Shown: positions 25,648 to 34,262 of the stretch, one piece after another | How positions within the stretch are numbered: position 1 is the first letter of the stretch | How the letters are laid out: every line of letters begins with the position of its first letter | Assembly (NCBI RefSeq): GCF_001428435.1 | Contig: NZ_LMSO01000013.1 | Coordinates: 1 to 54,426, forward strand | Length of the DNA: 54,426 bases | Direction of reading: 5' to 3' | DNA from: Arthrobacter sp. Soil782 | Lineage (GTDB): Bacteria > Actinomycetota > Actinomycetes > Actinomycetales > Micrococcaceae | Notes under the pieces: model-generated | Database searches by the model: none | What the model was told of the DNA's origin: nothing | The model's input: only the letters and a program-made list of their open reading frames with translations | Made by a program: the position numbers and the translations under genes

Positions 25648-25910
25648 CGGATGCCACCGCCCTGCGATTCAGGCCCTTCAGCGCCCTGCGTCTCGCGGCG
25701 CCGACCTGTGACAGCGAGATCAAGTCCCAGCGTGCGAAGGACCGCCAGCAGCGACTCCAGCCTGACCGTCGGCTTCCCGTGTTCAAGGGATCGGACAAAG
25801 CGTTCCGAAACGCCGGCGAGGTCAGCGAGATCAGCTTGGGTGAGGTGCTCGGCGACGCGCCGGGCACGCACTGATTCCGCAAGTGTCTGCTCGAAAGTCA
25901 CTATCGCCAC
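25644..25910 (-). CDS. hipB: HipB-like HTH antitoxin and autorepressor
   Basis: Up to 88 residues. The XRE-type helix-turn-helix LTQADLADLAGVSERFVRSLEHGKP (about 23-47) is typical of HipB, and the tail GRRRETQGAEGPESQGGGIR is flexible and polar. The GTG at 25910 is very close to GGAGG. An in-frame GTG at 25901 has the GAGGTGG site 5 bp upstream and may be the true start. It neutralises the HipA kinase and represses the operon. Three palindromes that fit a dimeric repressor lie directly upstream. Confidence 0.9.
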   Translation of the reverse strand: MAIVTFEQTLAESVRARRVAEHLTQADLADLAGVSERFVRSLEHGKPTVRLESLLAVLRTLGLDLAVTGRRRETQGAEGPESQGGGIR

Positions 25911-25918
25911 CTCTCCTC

Positions 25919-25934
25919 CGGCACGATCGTACCG
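25919..25934. promoter_or_regulatory. hip operator 1, CGGCACGATCGTACCG
   Basis: A 16-bp palindrome (7 of 8 pairs) centred on GATC, between the hipB ribosome site and a -10-like CATACTAAAT stretch at about 25944-25953 on the minus strand. Its position would block hipBA transcription. Confidence 0.72.
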
Positions 25935-25989
25935 ATCTATTTAGTATGTCGGTCCCGAGGGCGCTTTTCAACGGTAATCGAGCAATGAA

Positions 25990-26005
25990 CGGTACGATCG
26001 TTCCG
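25990..26005. promoter_or_regulatory. hip operator 2, CGGTACGATCGTTCCG
   Basis: The same palindrome type as operator 1 (7 of 8 pairs), with its centre exactly 71 bp further upstream. Confidence 0.7.
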
Positions 26006-26060
26006 ATTTTCGCCTGTTTGCGATGGTGACACCCCGATGTCGAAGTCAAAACCGATGAAA

Positions 26061-26076
26061 CGGCACGATCATGCCG
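26061..26076. promoter_or_regulatory. hip operator 3, CGGCACGATCATGCCG
   Basis: The third copy (7 of 8 pairs), again 71 bp from operator 2. It lies in the gap after the SNF2 gene end at 26136. Confidence 0.65.
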
Positions 26077-26135
26077 GTTGCCCTGCTGTTTCAGACGAGG
26101 CATGGCCCTCTCAAGGAGCAGTACCGCCAGCCCCC

Positions 26136-27920
26136 TCACTCAAACAGGCCCCGCACATCGCCGGCAGTGAGAGCGGAAGAGAACATGGCGTCGTCGTCCA
26201 TTACTGCAGTGAAGAGCTTGGCCTTCTTCTCCTTCAGCGCCATTACCTTTTCCTCGATGGTGTCCTTGGCCACCAGCCGGTACACCATCACGTTGCGCTG
26301 CTGCCCGATCCGGTGCGCCCTGTCCACCGCCTGGTTTTCGCTGGCCGGGTTCCACCACGGGTCCAGGAGGAAGACGTAATCCGCTTCGGCGAGGTTCAGA
26401 CCAAACCCGCCCGCCTTCAGGCTGATCAGAAAGACGGGAGCTTCTCCGGACTTGAACTTCTCAATCACCTGCGCACGTCGGCGGGTCTTCCCGTCCAGGT
26501 AGGCATACTCCATCCCGGCTGCCTCCAGCCGTTCAACCGCTTTGGCCAGGAAGCCGGTGAACTGGCTGAACACCAGCGCCCGGTGGCCCTCCGCGACAAT
26601 GTCCTCAAGCTGCTCAAACAGCGCGTCCAGCTTGCTCGACGGAACCGATGCGTACTTCTCATCCACCAGCGACGCGTCCAGGCTCAACCGGCGCAGCATG
26701 GTCAGCGACCGGAAAATCTCGAACCGGTTCTTGTTCATGTCCGCGAGCAGGCCAAGCACCTTCTGGCGCTCACGCTGCAGGTGCCGCTGGTAGATGGTGC
26801 GGTGCCGGGGAGCAAGCTCAAGTTCGAGCACCTGCTCCTGCTTGGGCGGAAGGTCCCTTGCCACCAGCTCCTTGGTGCGGCGGGTGATCAGCGGACGAAT
26901 CCTGCGCCGCAGCTGAGCCAGTCTCTCGCCGTCGGACTCCCTCTCGATGGGCCGCTGATAGTAGTCCGCGAACTTCCTGGAGCTGGGAAACAGGCCCGGG
27001 GCGGTGATCGCAAAGAGCGACCACAGCTCCATCAGGTTGTTTTCCATCGGTGTGCCGGTAATCGCCAACTTGAACGGCGCCGGGAAATCGCGCGCATTCT
27101 GACTCGCCCGGGTCACCGGATTCTTCACGAACTGCGCCTCGTCCAGGATCAGCCCTGCCCACTCCTGCGCCGCGTATGCTTCGTAATCCAGCCGGAACAG
27201 CGTGTAGGACACAATTACGACGTCGTTGCTGCCCGCGAGCGCGGCAGGATCGGCACCGCTGCGGTGCAGCGTATCCATCACTGCTTCCGAGCGCAGGTTC
27301 GGCGCGAACCGGTGTGCCTCAGCCGCCCAGTTAGGCACCACGGACGTGGGAGCGACGACAAGGAATGGCCGCGTTTCCTGCCCCGCTTCCCTCGTGTGCG
27401 TCTCCCGCGTGTACGCGATCAGCGCCAATGCCTGGAGCGTCTTTCCCAGCCCCATGTCATCCGCCAGGATGCCGCCGAGTCCGTGTTCCCAAAGAAAGGC
27501 CAACCAGCTGAAGCCCTCCTGCTGATAGGGCCGCAGAGTTGCCTGAATTCCGGCGGGTACGTCCCTGGCGGGCACCTCGGACAGCTCGAGCAGCGCGGAC
27601 ACCGAGTTCCGCCAGGATTCGGCCTGTTCGGCAGTGGCTGCGAGGTCCGCCAGCTCCTCCCACAGGCCTGCCTGCAAGCGGCTGATCCGCAGCTCAGCAG
27701 TGTCCTTGTCCTGCAGCGCCCGGGCTTCTTCTATCAGCCGCCGGAGCTGGGAGAATTCCGGCTGGTCCAGCGAGAAATAGCCGCCACCGGGCAGCAGCAA
27801 ATGCTGCTCGTCGAGGGCGAGCGCACGGAACAACTCGGCGAACGGAACGTCCGTACCGCCCAGCGAGACGCTGACGCCGAGGCCGAACCAGTCGCGGTCC
27901 TCCGTCTCGCTGGTACTCAC
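26136..27920 (-). CDS. SNF2/Swi2-type DNA helicase, C-terminal ATPase part of a split protein
   Basis: 594 residues containing the complete SF2 motor. Motif I is GGILADDMGLGKTLQ, then LVVAPTSVVPNW (Ia) and LILDEAQFVKN (II, DEAQ). TGTPMENNLMELWS is motif III, and LVFSQFTGFLAKAVERLEAAG (IV) and ISLKAGGFGLNLAEADYVFLLDPWWNP (V) with RAHRIGQ (VI) follow. In most actinobacteria this motor is the C-terminal half of a single ~1,050-residue protein. Here it begins with GTG overlapping the stop of the N-terminal half (GTGA). It may be translated by coupling as a separate subunit, or the split may be a frameshift. Confidence 0.85.
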   Translation of the reverse strand: MSTSETEDRDWFGLGVSVSLGGTDVPFAELFRALALDEQHLLLPGGGYFSLDQPEFSQLRRLIEEARALQDKDTAELRISRLQAGLWEELADLAATAEQAESWRNSVSALLELSEVPARDVPAGIQATLRPYQQEGFSWLAFLWEHGLGGILADDMGLGKTLQALALIAYTRETHTREAGQETRPFLVVAPTSVVPNWAAEAHRFAPNLRSEAVMDTLHRSGADPAALAGSNDVVIVSYTLFRLDYEAYAAQEWAGLILDEAQFVKNPVTRASQNARDFPAPFKLAITGTPMENNLMELWSLFAITAPGLFPSSRKFADYYQRPIERESDGERLAQLRRRIRPLITRRTKELVARDLPPKQEQVLELELAPRHRTIYQRHLQRERQKVLGLLADMNKNRFEIFRSLTMLRRLSLDASLVDEKYASVPSSKLDALFEQLEDIVAEGHRALVFSQFTGFLAKAVERLEAAGMEYAYLDGKTRRRAQVIEKFKSGEAPVFLISLKAGGFGLNLAEADYVFLLDPWWNPASENQAVDRAHRIGQQRNVMVYRLVAKDTIEEKVMALKEKKAKLFTAVMDDDAMFSSALTAGDVRGLFE

Positions 27921-29269
27921 GGAACGGTTGGCTGCTCGGTCAGCTCCGTATAGTCCGGGACATCCTCGCTCTGCAAGACGCGGACGTGCTCGAGGGCTTC
28001 GAGTTGCGGCACGAATTCCGCGACGAACCGCGCGGCGGCCACACCGTGGAGTTCCCTCGGTTCCGGCCTGCCCGGAAAGCCGTCCGCCGGCCGTGGAAAC
28101 GCGTCATACCAAGCTTCGCGGAAGCCGTCGAGCAAACCGGCAACGGTGGCCAAAGTGCCGGCTTCAGCCGACCGGTCCCGGTGGCCGGTGCCGTCTTCGG
28201 GAAGCGGGTACGCCGTCGTCGTTCCTCCCTGGGTGTACTCCCAGGACCAGCTCAACCGCACCGCCTCGGTGTGCGCGGGGGAATCGGATGCGCGACGGCG
28301 CGATCCTGGTGCGGTGGGCGCGTAGCTGATTTCCAGCAGCAGCGAGGGCGGCGGGATCTCCGGCAACTCGACGGAGCCGTCCCTCGAGATGAGGTTCACC
28401 TGCTGGTGCAGCTGCGGATAGTAGTCGCGGAAGAAGGCCTCCCGGCCGGTTTCGGGAATCTGCAGCGGGCTTCGCGCAGTCACCAGTAAACGGAACGTCT
28501 CCGGAATGGGAGCGGAAGTGGGCGCGAGTCCGATATTCCGGTCGGACAGCGGTGCGTCTGCGCCCTCCGGGTGCCACCAGAAGATGCCGTGTGTTGGGGA
28601 TCCGATCAGGCCGATCGACGTCGGATCCAGGGCATTGCCGTCGACTTCCACCAGGGGCTGAAGGAGCAGCCCGCCGCCGTTGGCCTGCACATTGAGGCTG
28701 ATGTCCGCGTTCTTGTGGAGCCTGACCTTTCCACTTCCAGCGGTGACGAACTGCACTCCCGCCTCACGGCCGCGCACCAACAGGTCCCACAGCAGCGGGC
28801 TCCGAAAATTGTCCACTCTGATTGAGTCGCCGGGGCCGTGGCCCGAGCCTGCACTCCGTGCACGGACTGCCGCGACGGTGGACATCCAGTCCCAGTGCGC
28901 GTCCTCGAAGCCTGCCCTGTTGTACCCGGCGAAGAAACTCTGCCACCGCAGCTGACCGGTGATCCAGTTGCCGCCTGCGCTTCGGTGGACGGGTCGGATG
29001 TAGAGGTGCACGCCCGGGTCCTGCCGCTTGAACCGGCTCGACGAACGCGGCGCGTCTTCGCGAAGCTCGAAGGAGAGCGCTAGGGGAACCGCAGGCCCGG
29101 GTGGACGGGCAGAGTAGCCCGTGGCTGAGTACGAATTGATCGGCGCAGGAGGCTGCGGGCTCAGGATCGAGTCGAGGCTGCGCTGCCAATCGGGTGGTTC
29201 GGACGCTTTGGGTGTCTGTAGCGCAGGGGGTTTCGCTGGTGCTTTCGGCGTGCCGTGTGCGGAGTTCAT
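27917..29269 (-). CDS. N-terminal part of the split SNF2 helicase
   Basis: 450 residues from the ATG at 29269 (GGCGGCAGG upstream). It begins with a Pro/Ala-rich tail. The body (LSFELREDAPR, GVHLYIRPVHRSAGGNWITGQL, LVEVDGNALDPTSIGLIGSPTHGIFWW, VPDYTELTEQP) is the accessory region found before the SNF2 motor in actinobacterial homologues. It stops at TGA, whose G also starts the next frame. Joining the two by re-reading one base would give the usual uninterrupted protein. No internal defect is seen in either half. Confidence 0.8.
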   Translation of the reverse strand: MNSAHGTPKAPAKPPALQTPKASEPPDWQRSLDSILSPQPPAPINSYSATGYSARPPGPAVPLALSFELREDAPRSSSRFKRQDPGVHLYIRPVHRSAGGNWITGQLRWQSFFAGYNRAGFEDAHWDWMSTVAAVRARSAGSGHGPGDSIRVDNFRSPLLWDLLVRGREAGVQFVTAGSGKVRLHKNADISLNVQANGGGLLLQPLVEVDGNALDPTSIGLIGSPTHGIFWWHPEGADAPLSDRNIGLAPTSAPIPETFRLLVTARSPLQIPETGREAFFRDYYPQLHQQVNLISRDGSVELPEIPPPSLLLEISYAPTAPGSRRRASDSPAHTEAVRLSWSWEYTQGGTTTAYPLPEDGTGHRDRSAEAGTLATVAGLLDGFREAWYDAFPRPADGFPGRPEPRELHGVAAARFVAEFVPQLEALEHVRVLQSEDVPDYTELTEQPTVP

Positions 29270-29429
29270 CCTGCCGCCCCACACCGCAAGCTGGAGAAAC
29301 CGACGAGCCCGCTGATCTGGTCAGAAGTTACCGAGGGTGGAGCGTCGTATGGCATCACGTCAAGGATACCGGCGCTCTTCGCTGACGGGCAGCGCACCGA
29401 CCCCCTCACGTGTGCGGAGACCACGATAC

Positions 29430-29435
29430 TAAGCT
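29430..29435 (+). promoter_or_regulatory. Leaderless-type -10 element TAAGCT
   Basis: TAAGCT plus six bases reaches the ATG at 29442 with no ribosome site, the same layout as at 6769, 31160 and 33605. Confidence 0.5.
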
Positions 29436-29441
29436 GGTGCC

Positions 29442-29798
29442 ATGGAATTCCTGCGCAATCTGCTCCTCGTTCTGCACTTCGTCGGTCTTGCTGCCATCCT
29501 GGGTGGCGTCATCGCGCAGATTCGGAGCATGCGTACCGGCGGGGCCGTGGTGACACCGGGCATCATGCACGGCAGCTGGCTCCAGCTGGTCTCCGGGCTG
29601 GGACTGGTCGGCGTTCTCGAAGCCGGGGATCTGGCGGAAGTCGACAACATCAAAATCGGAGTGAAGCTCCTGGTGATGGTCGCCGTCGTCGTACTGGCTT
29701 TCATCAACCGCAAGAAGGACGCAGTGCCGTCCGCCATTCTGGGAGTAATTGGCGGGCTGACGCTGCTCAACATCATCATTGCGGTGTTCTGGCGGTAG
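29442..29798 (+). CDS. Small membrane protein, four predicted helices
   Basis: 118 residues, MEFLRNLLLVLHFVGLAAIL at the start and LTLLNIIIAVFW at the end, with two further hydrophobic segments at about 43-60 and 72-90. This is the pattern of a conserved small integral membrane protein in actinobacteria. No catalytic motif is evident and the function is unknown. It is probably transcribed leaderlessly, and an alpha/beta hydrolase gene follows after 77 bp. Confidence 0.8.
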   Translation: MEFLRNLLLVLHFVGLAAILGGVIAQIRSMRTGGAVVTPGIMHGSWLQLVSGLGLVGVLEAGDLAEVDNIKIGVKLLVMVAVVVLAFINRKKDAVPSAILGVIGGLTLLNIIIAVFWR

Positions 29799-29875
29799 AG
29801 GCTTATCTCCTGACGCGAGGCATCCACAGGCCCCGGTGCGACGAACAGCCTTGCGACGGAAGGAACACGATCCAC

Positions 29876-30658
29876 ATGTTGAACACCGAACGAACCGGCT
29901 CCGGTACGCCGCTTGTCCTCGTCCACGGACTCGGATCCAGCATTCGCAACTGGGATCCGGTCCTCCCCATGCTTCAGGAGCAGCGCGAGGTCATCGCCGT
30001 CGATCTGCCCGGATTCGGCAACAGCGAGCCCCTCACAGGTGAGGTAACCATTGACACCCTGACCGCCGCCGTCGAACAGTTCCTTCGCGAGGAGGGACTT
30101 GAGGATGCTGACATTGTCGGCAGTTCGATGGGTGCGCGCATGGTGGTCGAGATGGCTCGCCGCGGGCACACGGGCAACGTCGTGGCGCTGGATCCCGGCG
30201 GATTCTGGAACGACACCCAGGTGCGCATCTTCAACAGCACAATCACTGCCTCCATCGCCCTGGTGCGCCGGATCCAGTCCATTCTGCCGTCGCTCGTCAA
30301 GCAGGCTGCCGGCCGGACCGCGCTGCTGGCGCAGTTCTCGGCGGCTCCGTGGAAGCTCGATCCGGATCTGGTGCTCACGGAGCTTCGCGGATTCAGTACC
30401 TCCCGCAGTCTCGATGAGGCGCGCAGGTCACTTGCACACGGACCGCGGCAGCAGGGTGCGCCGCAAGGCACACTCAAAGGGAACCTCGCGTTCGGCTGGG
30501 GCAGGCAGGACAAGGTGACTCCGCTCAGCGAAGCGGCCGTCGCCATGTCGCTCTACCCGGACGCCACCTTGCACGTCTTCGAGAACTGCGGGCATTTCCC
30601 CCACTGGGACCAGCCGGAGGAAACTGCGCGCTTCATTCTGGATTCGACGAGTTGGTGA
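29876..30658 (+). CDS. Alpha/beta-fold hydrolase
   Basis: 260 residues from the ATG at 29876, with GGAAGGA 11 bp upstream. The oxyanion block is LVLVHGLGSSIRNW, the nucleophile elbow is VGSSMGAR, the acid is in GRQDKVTP and the base is in CGHFPHWDQPE, so the triad is complete. There is a lid region between about 120 and 190. The substrate cannot be told. A longer open frame upstream is not coding. Confidence 0.88.
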   Translation: MLNTERTGSGTPLVLVHGLGSSIRNWDPVLPMLQEQREVIAVDLPGFGNSEPLTGEVTIDTLTAAVEQFLREEGLEDADIVGSSMGARMVVEMARRGHTGNVVALDPGGFWNDTQVRIFNSTITASIALVRRIQSILPSLVKQAAGRTALLAQFSAAPWKLDPDLVLTELRGFSTSRSLDEARRSLAHGPRQQGAPQGTLKGNLAFGWGRQDKVTPLSEAAVAMSLYPDATLHVFENCGHFPHWDQPEETARFILDSTSW

Positions 30659-30833
30659 GCCTGATAGCCGCGTGTGCTTTCCAGCAAATGAAGGTGACCG
30701 GGCCGGGGCCGCTGCCGAAGGCTGAGCAAGCGGACCCCGCCCGGTGAGAACGTTCGTCAGGTCCTGGCGGCTGTTCCCAGCCCAAGCATGACCTGCGGGG
30801 CTTGCTGATTCCTTGGGAAGGAAGGAGTGAGGC

Positions 30834-30867
30834 GGCGGGGCCATATTAGGGGGAAACGGGCCCCGCC
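30834..30867. terminator. Hairpin GGCGGGGCC/GGCCCCGCC
   Basis: A nine-base-pair perfect stem with a 16-base loop. It is a possible terminator, but without a T tract. Confidence 0.35.
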
Positions 30868-31159
30868 TAGCGGGAGATCTCCGTCCAGATCACATCCCGC
30901 TGCCGCTCATTCTCGTCTGCCTTTGCCCCCGCGCGATAGCTTTTGGATTGTTACCGCAGACGAGGAACACATGACGCTCACATCGGTTCCCACCGCCGAT
31001 CATGAGCGCCCTTATCCTGTCCTGGCAAAGCGGGTAGTCCGCCTCTTCACGTTGAGGAGTCGAAACACCGCTAAAGACCTCGTCCGTACTGTGGATAAGC
31101 AGTGGGTCACTACTCCTCCACATTGGCCTTCAACCATCGCTATTAGTACTGGTGTTCGA

Positions 31160-31165
31160 TAAGTT
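31160..31165 (+). promoter_or_regulatory. Leaderless-type -10 element TAAGTT
   Basis: TAAGTT plus six bases reaches the ATG at 31172; there is no ribosome site. Confidence 0.5.
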
Positions 31166-31171
31166 TGATCC

Positions 31172-32770
31172 ATGGCGCTCGCACTTCATGACCATCAGCT
31201 GCAGGAGAATTCCCTGCTGCAGTCGGTGCGTTCTGACCTTGAAGCATTCCGGGGAAAGCTCGCGGAGGGCTACCTCATCCGGACTCGCGTGGAGACCGCT
31301 GCAACTCTCGTGGAAATCGAGGACCTATCAAGGCTGGTCGATGGTCTGCAGGTACTCGCTGCCCATACCATCGTCGCTCACGACATCGCGGCCTTAGGTG
31401 AAGCGGAGCCCCAATCCGCCGACCCTGAGCAGGACTGGAATGGGGTTTCCTCCGCACCGGCGCGGACTAAGCGACCACTGCCTATCCACCGCGATACTGC
31501 GGAGTATCTGCGCGCAAAGATCGGCATTAGTCGCAGTGAGGCGAACCGTCGCCTTCGTCTCGCCGCAAACCTCCTGCCGGATACCTCCGGCCCGGGAGCG
31601 GCCACCCAACCGACGCTGCCTGTGCTGGCTGCCGCTTCAAGTGCAGGTTCCGTGAGCGGACGAGCCACCACTGTCATCTGTGATTCGGTACAACGGGTAC
31701 GTCCTGTCGCCAGTTCACACCAGTTGGACGCGATGGAGCGCCACCTCATCAGGCACGCTATCGAATCGGACGAGGACACCCTCCGGGTGCTCGCCAAGCG
31801 TTGGGAGAGCACCCTTGATCAGGATGGACAGGAACCCACGGAGAAGGTGCTGAAAGCCCAGCAGGGCGTATTTCTACGTGGCCGGCGTAACGGATTGCAC
31901 TTCCTGGAGATCGGCGCCACGGATGAACAGTTCGAGTACCTATCCACTGTGATGAACCCAGCGACCAATCCGCGGTGCGGTTCGGGCGCCACCCAGCACA
32001 ACGATGACGGCACCCGGGAGCGTAGCGGCACCTCCGCCAGCAGCGTAGGCGGTGAAGGAGGCAACGGCACTGGCTTTTCCTTGAGCAGCAACAATGGCGC
32101 CTCCACCAGCGGCGAAAGCGGAAACGTCAGCGGACAAGGCATTGCAGACGCGTTCGACACGGATCAGCTGACACGGCCGCAAAGTCTGCTGGTTGGCCTG
32201 GTCTCGGCCTGCCGCCTTGCTTTGGCCAGTGATGAGTTGCCGGCAACAGGTGGCCACCGGGCACAGGTAATGGTCACCATCAGCTACCAGGATCTCAAGG
32301 CTGACATCGGGAATGCCGGTCACGCCGTCTTCGCACACCAAATGAGCGCTCGCAGCATCCGGAAACTCGCCTGCGATGCCGACATCATTCCCATGGTTCT
32401 CGGCGGTGATGGGCAACTCCTCGACATCGGACGCGCCAAACGCCTTTTTCCTCCCTACATGCGTCGGGGACTCGTCGCCAGAGACAAGGGATGCGCATTC
32501 ACTGACTGCACCATCCCGGCAACCTGGTGCGAAGCTCACCACATCGTTCCGTGGGCCACCGGAGGCACCACTTCTCTCAGCGATGGAGTGTTGGTGTGTT
32601 CACGGCACCACCACGTAATTCATGAGGGAGAGTGGACCGTCGAGTCCATCAACGGGATTCCATGGTTCACGCCACCCAGATACCTGGATCCGAGCCGTAC
32701 TGCGCGCCGGAACCCATACTGGCAGGTTGAGCAGCTGGTTCAGCAGCAGCTTCACGATCCGCCAACCTAA
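31172..32770 (+). CDS. DUF222/13E12-family protein with C-terminal HNH endonuclease domain
   Basis: 532 residues. The N-terminal helical DUF222 region includes IGISRSEANRRLRLAANLLPD. A low-complexity Ser/Gly linker lies at about 260-320. The C-terminal HNH motif reads CAFTDCTIPATWCEAHHIVPWATGG...LVCSRHHHVIHEGEW, with the cysteines and histidines of a zinc-ribbed HNH nuclease. These genes are repeated many times in Micrococcaceae and mycobacterial genomes and are thought to be selfish or repeat-like. A fragment of a second copy lies at the right edge of this window. Confidence 0.92.
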   Translation: MALALHDHQLQENSLLQSVRSDLEAFRGKLAEGYLIRTRVETAATLVEIEDLSRLVDGLQVLAAHTIVAHDIAALGEAEPQSADPEQDWNGVSSAPARTKRPLPIHRDTAEYLRAKIGISRSEANRRLRLAANLLPDTSGPGAATQPTLPVLAAASSAGSVSGRATTVICDSVQRVRPVASSHQLDAMERHLIRHAIESDEDTLRVLAKRWESTLDQDGQEPTEKVLKAQQGVFLRGRRNGLHFLEIGATDEQFEYLSTVMNPATNPRCGSGATQHNDDGTRERSGTSASSVGGEGGNGTGFSLSSNNGASTSGESGNVSGQGIADAFDTDQLTRPQSLLVGLVSACRLALASDELPATGGHRAQVMVTISYQDLKADIGNAGHAVFAHQMSARSIRKLACDADIIPMVLGGDGQLLDIGRAKRLFPPYMRRGLVARDKGCAFTDCTIPATWCEAHHIVPWATGGTTSLSDGVLVCSRHHHVIHEGEWTVESINGIPWFTPPRYLDPSRTARRNPYWQVEQLVQQQLHDPPT

Positions 32771-32859
32771 GCCGCGGACGGTGGTTCAGACGCCCTGGGC
32801 AGGCGACGCAGCCTCCCGCCTGGCACTTCTCAGCGCATACGAGCCGATTGCACTACCTG

Positions 32860-33470
32860 AGAGCTTGTTCACCGGCGTCGCCCAAACGCCTCGCGAGGAT
32901 TGCGGGCGTGTTCTACGTTTGCCACCTCGTCGACGTCGTCTTCTTTCTCCTGATGGCGGTGACGCTTTACGTGTTGCTTCACCACGCAGGCAAGCATGCG
33001 GGCCGTCTCATGGTGCTGGCTGTGATCGTCGCCGCCGGAATCATTTCAGTCAGCGCAGTCTTCACCTATGTGTCGCTCCTGGTAGCAACCGACGGATCCT
33101 AACTGGATGCTTTCGGGCTGCTCGGGTCCAACGCGCTGGTGCTTCTACTACTGGACATCCAGCACTACGGCACCCTCGCCGCACAGGCCTTCTTTGGGCT
33201 GTGGCTGGCACCTTTGGGCTACCTGGTGATCAAGTCGAAGCTATTCCCGAAGGCGCTCGGCATTGTTCTCATCCTGGCCACAGCCAGCTACCTGATCGAT
33301 GTTGCCCTCGCATTCCTGCTTCCGCAATCGCAACGCAAGTTCATAGCTACTTCGGTATTGTGCCCGCCATCGGAGAAATCTGGATGGTCTTGTACCTGCT
33401 CATCATCGGTGTCCGCGCTCCGCGCACGGCGGACCGGTTGCCAACGCAAGTGACGTCCGTGCCCGCTTAG
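32860..33470 (+). pseudogene. DUF4386-like membrane protein, broken
   Basis: The frame SPKRLARIAGVFYVCHLVDVV...TLYVLLHHAGKHAG has the DUF4386 look, with four or five hydrophobic helices. An in-frame TAA at 33100-33102 interrupts it, and the same frame resumes as LDAFGLLGSNALVLLLLDIQ. Near 33335 the reading shifts again to YFGIVPAIGEIWMVLYLLIIGVRAP, the usual family ending. The first helices also appear shortened. It therefore carries at least one nonsense mutation and one frameshift. Confidence 0.75.
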
Positions 33471-33604
33471 TGACAGCGGGCACCCCTAGGAGTTGGAGAA
33501 CCTGTGCCGGCGCTCACATTGAATCGATTCATGCCAGCTTAGGGCGCTGGCCGGGGTCGCGTCAAAGCCTCGACACAAGCCGTTCCGACGTCTCGCACGG
33601 TTGC

Positions 33605-33610
33605 TATCGT
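33605..33610 (+). promoter_or_regulatory. Leaderless-type -10 element TATCGT
   Basis: TGCTATCGT, then six bases, then the GTG at 33617; there is no ribosome site. Confidence 0.55.
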
Positions 33611-33616
33611 TGCACC

Positions 33617-34222
33617 GTGTCCGCCACCCACTCCGCCCCTGCCCTCAGCGACCGCGCCGCGCTCGTCATCGTTGACGTGCAGCAAGCCTTCGACGACGCC
33701 CCCTACTGGGGCACACGCAACAACTCCTCCTGCGAGGAGAACATCGCCGCCCTCCTGACCCACTGGCGCGAGACCGGCCGCCCCGTCGTCTTTGTCCGGC
33801 ACGACTCCACAGATCCGGAGTCTCCCCTGCACCCCGACCATCCGGGACACGCGTTCAAGGACTTCATCACCGGCACACCGGACCTGCTGGTGCACAAAAG
33901 CGTCAACTCCAGCTTTCACGGCACCCCTGATCTCCACGCCTGGCTTCAGGAGAACGCCATCTCCGAACTGGTTATCTGCGGAATCACCACGAATCACTGC
34001 TGCGAAACCACAGCCCGCGTCGGAGGCAATCTGGGCTACAGGGTTTTATTCGCGCTTGACGCCACGCATACCTTCAACCGCGTCGGTCCGGATGGCCATG
34101 AGGTTTCAGCGGACGCGATCTACCGCATGACTGCCGTGAATCTGCACGGGGAGTTTGCCGCCGTCGTGAGCACAGCTGACCTGCTTGCCCCGGCGCAGAC
34201 CGCCTCAGTTGCGGGTCAGTGA
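33617..34222 (+). CDS. Isochorismatase-like cysteine hydrolase
   Basis: 201 residues. The catalytic triad of the family is visible: D20 in LVIVDVQQAF, the lysine in LLVHKSVNSSF, and the cysteine in CGITTNHCCETTAR, together with the cis-peptide-type GIT turn. Such enzymes hydrolyse amides or vinyl ethers (nicotinamidase, isochorismatase, N-carbamoyl substrates), and the substrate is not evident. The GTG start is set by the leaderless promoter; the longer open frame upstream crosses the promoter and is rejected. Confidence 0.88.
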   Translation: MSATHSAPALSDRAALVIVDVQQAFDDAPYWGTRNNSSCEENIAALLTHWRETGRPVVFVRHDSTDPESPLHPDHPGHAFKDFITGTPDLLVHKSVNSSFHGTPDLHAWLQENAISELVICGITTNHCCETTARVGGNLGYRVLFALDATHTFNRVGPDGHEVSADAIYRMTAVNLHGEFAAVVSTADLLAPAQTASVAGQ

Positions 34223-34262
34223 CTACGCGTTAGTCGGGCAACGGTCGCCACCGCTCTCAGGA

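Larger units (their letters stand above)
30659..31171. other. Intergenic region of about 510 bp before the HNH gene
   Basis: It contains a G+C-rich hairpin (30834-30842 with 30859-30867) that may end the hydrolase transcript. An open stretch at 30971-31162 (MTLTSVPTADHERPYPVL...) lacks a ribosome site and family resemblance, so I do not call it. The last 12 bases hold the -10 box of the HNH gene. Confidence 0.4.

Noticed and set aside
26037..27953. 638-codon open frame on the plus strand
   Set aside because: It is the shadow of the SNF2 motor gene, whose helicase motifs are complete on the minus strand.
30971..31162. Possible small gene upstream of the HNH gene
   Set aside because: No ribosome site or leaderless layout, no recognisable family, and composition typical of non-coding DNA.
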